The position numbers were made by a program, and so were the translations under genes. This document shows, one piece after another, positions 8,142 through 16,203 of a DNA stretch of 64,000 nucleotides (the stretch's first letter is position 1; the number at the start of each line of letters is the position of its first letter). Source of the stretch: Microbacterium sp. lyk4-40-TSB-66 (GTDB lineage: Bacteria > Actinomycetota > Actinomycetes > Actinomycetales > Microbacteriaceae); contig NZ_JARVRW010000018.1 of NCBI RefSeq assembly GCF_030209475.1, forward strand, positions 1-64,000. Reading direction: 5' to 3'. The notes below the pieces were generated by a model. It was not told the origin of the DNA. It saw only the letters and a list, made by a program, of their open reading frames with translations, and ran no database searches.

Positions 8142-9692
8142 TCAGGGGGTGGTGGTCGCCAGGGCGCGGGATGCCGAGAGGGCGTCGGCGACGGCGCTGT
8201 CGACGCCGCGGTGCACGATGATGTCGAGCAGGTCGCCGACCCGGTCGACGAACGCGGTGCGATGCGCGAGATCCTCGCCGAACAGGTGCAGGTCGACGAT
8301 GGCGCGGGCCGCGAGGTCGCGGCCGCCTCGCGCGGCACCCGCGGCGAGGCGTTCGCGCGCGTTGTCGCTCATCGCCGCGGCGTGCGGACCCGGGTCGAAA
8401 CCCGCGGGCGGCGCGACGCAGGCGAGGTAGGCGGCGACGGTGAGGGCGATGAGGTGCGGGAACTCCCCGCGGTCCAGCGCCTGCAGGGCAGGACCCGGGA
8501 TGCGCTGGCCGAGCTTGACGGATCCGTCGGAGCCGACCTGGTCGGTGCGGTGTCCCAGTGCGGTGTTGCCCCAGCGGGCGAACAACTCGCGTTCGTACTG
8601 CTCGACGTCGACGCCCGCGGGCGCGGTGATCGAGGGCTCGTACTCGTGGCGCAGCACGGCCGCGGCGGAGGCCTCGATCTCGGGGAGGGCGATGGCATCC
8701 GGGATCGTCACCGCACCCTTCAGGGCGCCGAGGTAGGCGATGAGCGAGTGCGTGCCGTTGAGCAGACGCACCTTGAGCAGCTCGTACGCGGCGACCTCGT
8801 CGGTGAACACGGCGCCGCCGGCCTCCCACATCGGGCGTCCCGCGGCGAAGCGGTCTTCGATCGCCCACATCGTGAACGGCTCGGCGGGTACCGGCGCGTC
8901 GTCACGCACCCCGAGGAGGGCGGCGACGCGATCGGCGAACTCCGGTGTGGTCGAGGGGACGATGCGGTCGACCATGCTCGAGGGGAACGTCACGGCCCGG
9001 TCGAGGTAGGCGAGGACGTCGGCGCCCTCGGCATCCGGAAGCTCCTGCAGGAACGCCCGCACGAGCTTCTCGGTGTGCGAGCCGTTGGACAGCAGGTTGT
9101 CGCAGCTGAGGATCGACATCGGTTCGCCGCCCGCCTGGGCGCGACGCTGGAGGCCGCGGGCGAGCTGCCCGATCGTGGAGCGGGGGGCGCCGCCGCGGAT
9201 GTCGGCGGCGACGAGCGGGTCGGCGACGTCGAGCCGCTGGCTCGAGGGCGAGTAGTTGTAGCCGTTCTCCGTCACGGTGAGTGTGGCGATGCGGATCCGC
9301 GGGTCCGCGAGGTCGGCGACCACGCGTGCCGGGTCGTCGGCGGCGACGTAGGAATCGGTGTGGACGCCCGGGATCTCGAGCGAGGTGCCCTCCGGCGAGA
9401 TGGTCGCGACGGCGTAGAGGTGATCCTGCGCGTGCAGCGAGTCGACGATGCGGCGTGAGCGCGAGGCGACGCCGACGATTCCCCAGTCCCCGCCGTCGGC
9501 GCGCAGTGCGGCCGCGGTGTAGACCGCCTGGTGCGCGCGGTGGAAGCTGCCGAGGCCCAGGTGCAGGATGCCGGCGGCGGGCGGCACGGGGACGGCCACG
9601 GCGGCGGACGAGGCGCGGGTCAGACGGGCGGACGCTGCGGCTCCGTCGGGTGCGGTACGGGTCGCCTCGAGGGGATCATCGATGATCGGCAT
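8142..9692 (-). CDS. Mannitol dehydrogenase-family protein, probable D-mannonate oxidoreductase (fructuronate reductase)
   Basis: Long-chain polyol dehydrogenase of about 516 residues, interconverting D-fructuronate and D-mannonate with NAD(H) if the operon context holds. The N-terminal nucleotide-binding segment has LHLGLGSFHRAHQA, and the catalytic Lys-Asn-His pattern of the family is in KVRLLNGTHSLIAYLG. It is the first gene of the minus-strand operon. The start at ATG 9692 removes a non-conserved extension. Mannitol or arabinitol dehydrogenase activity cannot be excluded from sequence, but neighbouring ManD and KDG genes favour mannonate. Confidence 0.85.
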   Translation of the reverse strand: MPIIDDPLEATRTAPDGAAASARLTRASSAAVAVPVPPAAGILHLGLGSFHRAHQAVYTAAALRADGGDWGIVGVASRSRRIVDSLHAQDHLYAVATISPEGTSLEIPGVHTDSYVAADDPARVVADLADPRIRIATLTVTENGYNYSPSSQRLDVADPLVAADIRGGAPRSTIGQLARGLQRRAQAGGEPMSILSCDNLLSNGSHTEKLVRAFLQELPDAEGADVLAYLDRAVTFPSSMVDRIVPSTTPEFADRVAALLGVRDDAPVPAEPFTMWAIEDRFAAGRPMWEAGGAVFTDEVAAYELLKVRLLNGTHSLIAYLGALKGAVTIPDAIALPEIEASAAAVLRHEYEPSITAPAGVDVEQYERELFARWGNTALGHRTDQVGSDGSVKLGQRIPGPALQALDRGEFPHLIALTVAAYLACVAPPAGFDPGPHAAAMSDNARERLAAGAARGGRDLAARAIVDLHLFGEDLAHRTAFVDRVGDLLDIIVHRGVDSAVADALSASRALATTTP

Positions 9693-9710
9693 GGCAACAG
9701 TGTGCAGCTC

Positions 9711-9737
9711 TTTGTACAAACTTGTCAAGCGTTTACA
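9711..9737. promoter_or_regulatory. Divergent control region with LacI-type operator candidates
   Basis: TTTGTACAAA at 9711-9720 is a perfect 10-bp palindrome. AAGCGTTT at 9727-9734 has the AAnCGnTT core usual for LacI-family operators. TTGACA on the minus strand (9723-9728) can serve as the -35 of the sugar-acid operon, so a bound repressor would block it. The regulator gene starts 45 bases to the right. Confidence 0.5.
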
Positions 9738-9781
9738 TCGGACGATGGACGATGATGGACACACGGCGACGGGAGGTGGAG

Positions 9782-10753
9782 ATGGCGGCGAACCTCACAG
9801 AGGTGGCACGGCACGCGGGAGTGTCGATCGCCACCGCATCACGCGCCTTCGGCGAACCCGACCGACTGGCGCCCGCGACGCTCGAGCGCGTGCGCCGATC
9901 CGCGGTCGAGCTGGGCTACGCGACCCCCCAGGTGGCCACGGGCACGCGCACGATCGCGGTCGTCGTCCCGGATGCCGCCAACCCCGTCTACGCGACCCTG
10001 CTCAAGGCCATCCAGGGCCAGGCGTGGCACGGCCGTCACCGCATCGTGCTGTTCGACGCCGACGAAGACCTCCGCCGCGAGCGCGAGGCCATCGAACTCG
10101 GATGCCGCACCGACGGTCTCGTGCTGTGCTCGCCGCGCCTCCCCGAAGACGAGGTGCTCGCCCTCGTGCGCGACACCCCGCACGTCGTCATCAACCGCGT
10201 CCTCCCGGGTGCGACATGCGTGGTCATGGATGCCGAGCGGGGACCGACGCAGGCTGTGGAGCACCTCTCGGCGCTCGGTCACGACCACGTCGCCTACGCG
10301 TCCGGACCGCACGGCTCCTGGGCCGACGAACAGCGCGTGGGCGCCGTGGCCCGCGCGTGCGAGCGCTTCAGCATCCGCTTGACGCGGTTGAGCCACCACG
10401 CGGCATCCATCCAGGGTGGCCGTGCCGGGGCGGCGGCCGCCGTCGCGAGCGGCGCCACCGCGGTCATCGCCTACAACGACCTCGTCGCTCTGGGACTCGA
10501 GGCGGGCATGGCCGAGCTCGGCCGTGTCTGCCCCGACGACGTCAGCATCGTCGGCATCGACGACATCGACCTCGCCGGCGCCGTGACCCCGAGCCTCACG
10601 ACCGTCCGCATGCCGATCGCCCGCTCCGGCGCCCTGGCCGTCGAGCTGCTGCTGCAGGCGATGGTCGGCGGAACTCCGACGGACGAGACAGTGCTGCCCT
10701 CGCAGCTCATCGTGCGCAGCTCCACCGCGCCGCCGCGCACACCCCGACGCTGA
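9782..10753 (+). CDS. LacI-family transcriptional regulator
   Basis: 323 residues. The N-terminal helix-turn-helix is NLTEVARHAGVSIATASRAFG (split by the recognition helix), followed by the hinge and a periplasmic-binding-like effector domain with TIAVVVPDAANPVYATLL and a C-terminal GIDDIDLAGAVTPSLTTVRMP. It faces the sugar-acid operon across a control region with palindromes and probably represses it until a sugar acid or its keto derivative binds. ATG at 9782 is chosen for the GGGAGGTGGAG ribosome site; the upstream in-frame start would cut into the operator. Confidence 0.93.
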   Translation: MAANLTEVARHAGVSIATASRAFGEPDRLAPATLERVRRSAVELGYATPQVATGTRTIAVVVPDAANPVYATLLKAIQGQAWHGRHRIVLFDADEDLRREREAIELGCRTDGLVLCSPRLPEDEVLALVRDTPHVVINRVLPGATCVVMDAERGPTQAVEHLSALGHDHVAYASGPHGSWADEQRVGAVARACERFSIRLTRLSHHAASIQGGRAGAAAAVASGATAVIAYNDLVALGLEAGMAELGRVCPDDVSIVGIDDIDLAGAVTPSLTTVRMPIARSGALAVELLLQAMVGGTPTDETVLPSQLIVRSSTAPPRTPRR

Positions 10754-10932
10754 CGGCGTCGCCGCGTGGGTGGGTCCCGAGCGATCTTCACCCCGGCTCG
10801 CACATCGGTGCGGTCTCGCCCCGCCCCCGCATTCCGCGCGGTCTCGCGATGTCGCAGACCCGGCGATCCGACCCGCGGTCGGCGGGTCGCTCGACGCGAA
10901 AAGGTCACGACCCGCTGCGACCCCGACGGTGG

Positions 10933-10938
10933 GAGAAT
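10933..10938 (+). promoter_or_regulatory. GAGAAT -10-like box, possible leaderless promoter
   Basis: GAGAAT lies six bases before the ATG at 10945. The same hexamer precedes the VanY-like gene at 42033. There is no ribosome-binding site. Confidence 0.4.
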
Positions 10939-10944
10939 GGGCGC

Positions 10945-11280
10945 ATGGCCGAGCAGCCCGCCCCCGAACGACCGGTGTACATCCGCGACGACATCGAGAC
11001 CGCGACCGTGCGCCGCGCGCCGAAGTACGGCGTCTTCCTGGCGGCCGGGGCGTTCCTCGGCATCCTGGTCGCCCTGATCCTGACGATCGCGATCGACGGA
11101 TCCGACATCAGCCCCTACACGCAGGTGGTCTACTCCGAGCTCCAGGTGTTCGGCTTCACCGCGCTCATCTGCGTCGTCGCGGGCGTCGCGCTCGCCGCGA
11201 TCGTCGCCCTCATCTTCGAGCGGGTCCTGAGCGGTCGTACGCGCCGCGTCACGGTCGATCACGAGCAGTACGAGGTCTGA
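10945..11280 (+). CDS. Small two-span membrane protein, unknown function
   Basis: 111 residues with two hydrophobic segments at about 29-47 (YGVFLAAGAFLGILVALIL) and 66-89 (VFGFTALICVVAGVALAAIVA), a cytoplasmic-looking charged N terminus and a basic tail after RVLSGRTRR. No family was recognised. It ends four bases from the convergent gene 11284-11895. The start is supported by the GAGAAT box six bases upstream and the onset of coding composition. Confidence 0.75.
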   Translation: MAEQPAPERPVYIRDDIETATVRRAPKYGVFLAAGAFLGILVALILTIAIDGSDISPYTQVVYSELQVFGFTALICVVAGVALAAIVALIFERVLSGRTRRVTVDHEQYEV

Positions 11281-11283
11281 TCC

Positions 11284-11895
11284 TCAGGCCAGCTCCGCGA
11301 TGATCGGGTGGATCGCGGTGTCGAACGCCACGACGTCGCTGCGCAGACCGTCGGTCACCGCCACGGTGAGCGAGCCGATCCACCACACGCCCCGCTGAGT
11401 CAGCGGTAGCACCTGCACGTTCAGCTCGAAGGAATGCGCGCGCCTGCCCACGGTCCGCTCGTGCGCGGCGATCGCGCCGGCGTAGGCGCGGTACGACACC
11501 CCCGGACGCGCCGCCGACTCCCGCGCGTAGCGATCGTGGGCCAGCCGGGCGAAGTCGAGCGCGTCGTCGGCGTGGGCGGTGATGGCCTGGCGCAAGGTGT
11601 CGGCGCCGTCGACGGGAAGCGCGACCAGGCCGTCGAACCCGTCCACCAGCTCCAGCGGCACGGGTGAGGGGTGCGCCTGCGGTTCGACGGTCATCGCCCA
11701 GAAGCCCCGCCACTCGCGTTCGAGCTGCGCGTGCGCGGCATCCGTGTCGCTCGTGATCATCGGGGGCGGTACGCGCCGCAGAGCCGGCAGTTCCTCGGGG
11801 GAGCGGATGCCGAGCACCTGGCGCAGATACAGCGCGATGAGCACCGGTTGAGCCGCGTCCTCGCGGATCACCCACTCCGGTTGGCCGCTCGTCAT
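11284..11895 (-). CDS. Hypothetical protein
   Basis: 203 residues, soluble-looking, no signal peptide or membrane segment. Conserved-looking features are WVIREDAAQP near the start, EREWRGFWAMTVEP around residue 62, and a C-terminal half with VWWIGSLTVAVTDGL. I do not recognise a family. Codon use matches its neighbours. It is convergent with the small membrane protein gene and is followed on its upstream side by repeats. Confidence 0.7.
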   Translation of the reverse strand: MTSGQPEWVIREDAAQPVLIALYLRQVLGIRSPEELPALRRVPPPMITSDTDAAHAQLEREWRGFWAMTVEPQAHPSPVPLELVDGFDGLVALPVDGADTLRQAITAHADDALDFARLAHDRYARESAARPGVSYRAYAGAIAAHERTVGRRAHSFELNVQVLPLTQRGVWWIGSLTVAVTDGLRSDVVAFDTAIHPIIAELA

Positions 11896-12074
11896 GCCGA
11901 CATTTTAGAGACGCACCCGGCCCCAGGCGATGGGCCTTGCGCGGGGCTGCGCCGTGCGCCGTCGGTCCGCGGGGTCGCGCCGTGCGCGGCTGGGCTGTGG
12001 GATGCGGGCGAGACGTGCGCGGCCGGGCTGTGGGATGCGGGCGAGACGTGCGCGGTCGGGCTGCGGGGTGCGGG
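11896..12074. repeat. 33-bp tandem repeats
   Basis: Three copies with a 33-bp period begin at 11981, 12014 and 12047, each starting CGTGCGCGG and containing GGATGCGGGCGAGA. The third copy is degenerate and runs into the palindromic element at 12075. The remaining bases at 11896-11980 hold a weaker related repeat. No gene is seen. Confidence 0.7.
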
Positions 12075-12140
12075 GGAGGAGATTCCGGGAGGGGAGGATG
12101 CCGCGGCCCCGACCTGTCCTCCCGTCGCCGAATCTCCTCC
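12075..12140. repeat. 66-bp palindromic intergenic element
   Basis: Arms start GGAGGAGATTC and end GAATCTCCTCC, with further pairing of GGGGAGGA and TCCTCCC inwards. Same family and length as the elements at 13137, 13315, 13421 and 53154. Confidence 0.8.
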
Positions 12141-12257
12141 GCTCGCTGGCGAGTGGCGGTTCTCGCTCCGCTCCGCGAGGTTCCTCCCCACCCGGATGTC
12201 CACAGCCGGCGCCGTCCGCTCCTGCGCCGCTTCGAAACAGCCGGGCACTCTCGTTCG

Positions 12258-13112
12258 ATGAGCTCACCCCTCTCGCAACGCATCGACGCCCTCGTCAACC
12301 GTGTCCGCGCGCTCGAGGGGGTCGCCCCGTCGGCGCGGATCCAGCGCGAGGGAACGTCCCCCCACACCGTCGCCGCGGCCGTGCGGACCGGTGCTCTCCT
12401 CCGGGTGCGTCGACGGTGGATCGCTCTCCCGGATGCCGACCCCCTCCTCGTCGCCGCCGCGCGAGCGGGAGTGACGCTCGCCTGCTGTACCGCGGCCACG
12501 CGTCACGGGCTGTGGGTCCTCGATCAGCAGGTCTTCCACGTTGCGGCACCGACGCACGCGGGGCGGATCGTGGTCGCGTCCGGGACGCGCGTCCACCGCG
12601 CGCGACCGTTGCTTCCACGGCATCCGGAAAGCCTCGTCGACGGGGTGGTCAATGTCCTGGGTCTGGTGAGCGCGTGCCTTCCGGCGGAGCAGGCGCTGGC
12701 GGTGTGGGATTCGGCACTGAACAAGAAGCTCGTCACCCTCGACGAGATGCGACGCTACCCCCTCACGGCGCGAGCGCGCGCGCTCGCCGAGAGGGCCACG
12801 CCCCTGCCGGATTCCGGTCTCGAGACCCTCCTGATCGTCCGGCTGCGATGGCTACGCGAACGACTCACACCGCAGGCGTGGATCCTCGGTCACCGGGTCG
12901 ACCTGCTGATCGGCGAGAAACTCGTCCTCCAAGTCGACGGCGGGCATCACGTGGGCGCGCAGCGCGGGGCCGACATCCGTCATGACGCGCTCCTGACCCT
13001 GAACGGCTATCACGTCATCCGCGTCGGATATCGCCAGATGGTCGAGGACTGGTCGTCCGTTCAGCTCCTCATCGTGCAGGCCATCGCGCAGGGCCTGCAT
13101 CGGGCCCGCTGA
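12258..13112 (+). CDS. AbiEi-like N-terminal plus DUF559 (endonuclease-fold) protein
   Basis: 284 residues. The N-terminal half resembles the winged-helix region of AbiEi-type antitoxins (IQREGTSPHTVAAAVRTG and VRRRWIALPDADP). The C-terminal part from about residue 195 matches the DUF559/Vsr-like nuclease fold: a Glu in SGLETLLIVRL, then VDLLIGEKLVLQVDG, HHVGAQRGADIRHDALL and YHVIRVGYRQM. DUF559 proteins are common in actinobacteria; nuclease activity is inferred from the fold and has not been shown for most. There is no toxin partner next to it. It is flanked on both sides by 66-bp palindromic elements. The start is ATG 12258, with CACTCT six bases upstream. Confidence 0.8.
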   Translation: MSSPLSQRIDALVNRVRALEGVAPSARIQREGTSPHTVAAAVRTGALLRVRRRWIALPDADPLLVAAARAGVTLACCTAATRHGLWVLDQQVFHVAAPTHAGRIVVASGTRVHRARPLLPRHPESLVDGVVNVLGLVSACLPAEQALAVWDSALNKKLVTLDEMRRYPLTARARALAERATPLPDSGLETLLIVRLRWLRERLTPQAWILGHRVDLLIGEKLVLQVDGGHHVGAQRGADIRHDALLTLNGYHVIRVGYRQMVEDWSSVQLLIVQAIAQGLHRAR

Positions 13113-13136
13113 TCCAGCGAATCCCCTTCCCTCGGG

Positions 13137-13202
13137 GGAGGAGATTCCGGGAGGGGAGGATGCCGTGGGCTCGACATGTCCTCCCGTCGCCGAATCTCCT
13201 CC
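13137..13202. repeat. 66-bp palindromic intergenic element
   Basis: Begins GGAGGAGATTCC and ends GAATCTCCTCC; it starts 25 bases after the DUF559 gene stop and could act as a transcript-ending hairpin for that gene. Confidence 0.8.
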
Positions 13203-13314
13203 TTCGCCTGTGCCCGGAGCCCGCGCGCGGCGGGCGCCCGCACTCGGGACGTGTACGCAGCAGCGCCCCTGAGAATCGCGCGCGGCGCCGCCCCCGTCTG
13301 CGACCCCGGGGGGC

Positions 13315-13526
13315 GGAGGAGATTCCGTGAGGGGAGGATGCTGGGGCCCCGATTCGTCCTCCCGTCGCCGATTCTCCTCCCGCGACGTACGGCCGCCGGT
13401 CGCCGGGCCCGACCCTGGAGGGAGGAGATTCCGTGAGGGGAGGATGCCGGGGCCCCGATTCGTCCTCCCGTCGCCGGATCTCCTCCCGCGCCGCACGGCC
13501 GCCGGTCGCCGGGCCCGACCCCGGCC
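13315..13526. repeat. Tandem pair of 66-bp palindromic elements with duplicated flank
   Basis: Palindromic cores lie at 13315-13380 and 13421-13486. The 40 bases after each core are also nearly identical, so a 106-bp unit was duplicated in tandem. The array ends about 50 bases before the purM start. Confidence 0.8.
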
Positions 13527-13566
13527 CCCGGCGCCGTGCGCGACGCGCGGGCGTGGCGAGCGCGGG

Positions 13567-13572
13567 TAGTCT
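13567..13572 (+). promoter_or_regulatory. TAGTCT -10 box, probable leaderless promoter of purM
   Basis: TAGTCT is followed by six bases and the GTG start of purM. No ribosome-binding site is present, which fits leaderless initiation. Confidence 0.6.
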
Positions 13573-13578
13573 GTTGCG

Positions 13579-14721
13579 GTGGCTCCCGCTCCCCACGAAA
13601 ACCCCTATTCCGCCGCCGGCGTCGACACTGCCGCCGGAGACCTCGCCGTCGAATTGATGAAGTCGGCCGTCCGTCGCACCCACGGCCCCGAAGTGCTCGG
13701 CGGCGTCGGTGGCTTCGCCGGCCTCTTCGACGCCTCGGCGTTGCGCGACTACGCCAAGCCGTTGCTCGCGACGAGCACCGACGGTGTGGGCACGAAGGTC
13801 GCCATCGCTCAGGCCATCGACAAGCACGACACCATCGGCGAAGACCTCGTCGGCATGGTCGTCGACGACATCGTCGTGGTCGGCGCCCGCCCGCTCTTCA
13901 TGACCGACTACATCGCGTGCGGCAAGGTCGTGCCGCAACGCATCGCCGACATCGTCGCGGGGATCGCGCGCGGCTGCTCGATGACCGGCACCGCCCTGGT
14001 CGGCGGCGAGACCGCCGAGCACCCCGGCCTCCTGGGCGTCGACGACTACGACGTCGCGGGGGCGGCGACGGGTGTCGTCGAGGCCGACCGCATCCTCGGC
14101 GCCGACCGCGTGCGCGGCGGCGACGTCGTGCTCGCCCTCGCCTCCAGCGGCCTGCACTCCAACGGCTACTCGCTCGTGCGCCACATCATCACCGGTGCGG
14201 GTATCGCGTACGGCGCGGCGTCGGCCGATCTCGGGGGCACATGGGGCGAAGCGCTCCTCGAACCCACGCGCCTGTACACCTCGCCGCTGCTGCGCCTGCT
14301 CGACGACGGCGCGGTGGGTTCCGGCATCCATTCGCTCAGCCACGTCACCGGGGGCGGCATCGCGGCCAACCTCGCGCGCGTTCTGCCGCAGGACACGTGG
14401 GTCGACGTCGACCGCTCGACGTGGAGCCCGTCACCGGTGTTCCGCGTGCTCGCCGACATCGGCGGGCTCGAGCTGACCGCGACCGAGGGCACCTGGAACC
14501 TCGGCATCGGCTTCCTCGCCGTCGTCGCACCCGAGATCGCGGATGCCGCGACCGCGGCGCTCACGGCGGAGGGTATCGCCACGTGGCAGGTCGGCATCGT
14601 CCGCGACGATGCCCGCCCCGAGGGCGAGTTCGAACAGGGCGCCAAGGGCGTCGACGGAGGCGCGGTGCGCCTGGTCGGCTCGTACGCGGATGCCGGGCAC
14701 CCGGCGAACGGAGCGAAGTAA
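13579..14721 (+). CDS. purM: Phosphoribosylformylglycinamidine cyclo-ligase (AIR synthetase)
   Basis: Closes the imidazole ring of AIR from FGAM with ATP, in the cytosol. The 380 residues are slightly longer than the usual 345. Recognisable segments are STDGVGTKVAIA (phosphate and ATP binding), DDIVVVGARPLFMTDYIACG, ALVGGETAEHPGL and the C-terminal HVTGGGIAANLARVLP and NLGIGFLAVV. The GTG start at 13579 is set by the TAGTCT box. purF follows after six bases, so the two are one operon. Confidence 0.97.
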   Translation: MAPAPHENPYSAAGVDTAAGDLAVELMKSAVRRTHGPEVLGGVGGFAGLFDASALRDYAKPLLATSTDGVGTKVAIAQAIDKHDTIGEDLVGMVVDDIVVVGARPLFMTDYIACGKVVPQRIADIVAGIARGCSMTGTALVGGETAEHPGLLGVDDYDVAGAATGVVEADRILGADRVRGGDVVLALASSGLHSNGYSLVRHIITGAGIAYGAASADLGGTWGEALLEPTRLYTSPLLRLLDDGAVGSGIHSLSHVTGGGIAANLARVLPQDTWVDVDRSTWSPSPVFRVLADIGGLELTATEGTWNLGIGFLAVVAPEIADAATAALTAEGIATWQVGIVRDDARPEGEFEQGAKGVDGGAVRLVGSYADAGHPANGAK

Positions 14722-14727
14722 CCCTTC

Positions 14728-16203
14728 ATGTGCGGCATCGTCGGCATGGCCGGGCAGGGCCCGGTCAACCAGGAGATCTACGACGCGCTCCTCCTGCTCC
14801 AGCATCGCGGGCAGGACTCCACGGGCATGGCCACCGCTGAGGCCAGCGGGGTCTTCCACATCCACAAGGCCCGCGGCCAGGTGCGCGAGGCGTTCCGCAC
14901 GCGCGACATGCGGGCCCTCCTCGGCGACATCGGCCTCGGCCATGTGCGCTACGCCACCAAGGGCACCGCGTCGAACGAAGAAGAGGCGCAGCCCTTCTAC
15001 GTCAATGCCCCGTACGGCATCGTGCTGGTGCACAACGGCAACCTGACGAACACGCGGGAGCTCACCCGCGAACTGTTCAGCAAAGACCGCCGTCACCTGA
15101 ACACCAGCAGCGACACCGAGCTGCTCGTGAACATCCTGGGTTCCGAGCTCCAGTCCGAGATCACCGGACCCGATCTCGACCCGGCGCAGGTGTTCCGCGC
15201 GGTCGCCCGCGTGCACGAGCGCGTCGAGGGCTCCTACGCCTCCATCGCCCTCATCGCCGGGTACGGACTGCTCGCCTTCCGCGACCCGTTCGGCATCCGT
15301 CCCCTCATCCTCGGTAAGCGTCCCGCCGCCGAGGTGCCGGGCGGCGAGCCGCGCGAGGAGTTCATCGTGGCATCCGAGTCGCTCGTGCTCGAGAACGCCG
15401 GATTCGAGGTCGTCCGCGACATCGAGCCCGGCGAGGCGGTGTTCGTCGCCCTCGACGGCACGCTGCACGCCCAGCAGTGCGCGCCGAACGCGACCCTGGC
15501 GCCCTGCTCGTTCGAGTACGTCTACCTGGCCCGCCCCGACTCCGTGATGAACGGTGTCTCGGTGTACGAGACGCGTCTGCGCATGGGCGAGCGTCTCGCC
15601 GACACGGTCGCGAAGTACACCCCCGCGGGGTCCATCGACGTGGTCATGCCGATCCCCGACTCCGCGCGCCCGGCTGCGATGCAGGTGGCCCGCAAACTCG
15701 GCATTGAGTACCGCGAGGGCTTCTACAAGAACCGCTACGTCGGCCGCACCTTCATCATGCCCGGGCAGGCGGTGCGCAAGAAGAGCGTGCGCCAGAAGCT
15801 CAACGCGATGTCGACCGAGTTCCAGGGCAAGAACGTGCTGCTGGTCGACGACTCCATCGTCCGTGGCACCACGAGCCGCGAGATCATCCAGATGGCACGG
15901 GATGCCGGGGCGCTCAGCGTGACGTTCGCGTCGGCCGCGCCGCCGGTGCGGTACCCGCACGTGTACGGCATCAACATGCCCTCGCGTCACGAGCTCGTCG
16001 CGCACGATCGCACGATCCCCGAGATCGCGGCGGAGCTCGGGTGCGACTACCTGGTCTACCAGGAGGTCGACGACCTCAAGGCGGCGATCATGGAGGGCAC
16101 CGACCTGGTCGACCTCGACATGAGCTGCTTCGACGGCCGGTACGTCACGGGGACCGTGTCGGAGGAGTACCTCGCCTGGGTCGAGGGCAGCCAGGAGTCT
16201 TGA
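14728..16203 (+). CDS. purF: Amidophosphoribosyltransferase
   Basis: First committed step of purine synthesis: transfers the glutamine amide to PRPP, giving phosphoribosylamine. 491 residues. The N-terminal nucleophile Cys2 follows the initiator Met directly (MCGIVGMAG), so no propeptide is removed. The glutaminase domain shows LQHRGQDS and HNGNLTN; the PRTase loop VLLVDDSIVRGTTSREI binds PRPP. It lies six bases after purM. Its stop overlaps the TTG proposed as the start of the following transporter gene. Feedback by purine nucleotides is typical of the family. Confidence 0.97.
   Translation: MCGIVGMAGQGPVNQEIYDALLLLQHRGQDSTGMATAEASGVFHIHKARGQVREAFRTRDMRALLGDIGLGHVRYATKGTASNEEEAQPFYVNAPYGIVLVHNGNLTNTRELTRELFSKDRRHLNTSSDTELLVNILGSELQSEITGPDLDPAQVFRAVARVHERVEGSYASIALIAGYGLLAFRDPFGIRPLILGKRPAAEVPGGEPREEFIVASESLVLENAGFEVVRDIEPGEAVFVALDGTLHAQQCAPNATLAPCSFEYVYLARPDSVMNGVSVYETRLRMGERLADTVAKYTPAGSIDVVMPIPDSARPAAMQVARKLGIEYREGFYKNRYVGRTFIMPGQAVRKKSVRQKLNAMSTEFQGKNVLLVDDSIVRGTTSREIIQMARDAGALSVTFASAAPPVRYPHVYGINMPSRHELVAHDRTIPEIAAELGCDYLVYQEVDDLKAAIMEGTDLVDLDMSCFDGRYVTGTVSEEYLAWVEGSQES

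Noticed and set aside
12258..13112. Complete type IV toxin-antitoxin (AbiE) system
   Set aside because: Only an AbiEi-like N-terminal region is present, fused to DUF559; there is no AbiEii nucleotidyltransferase gene next to it.
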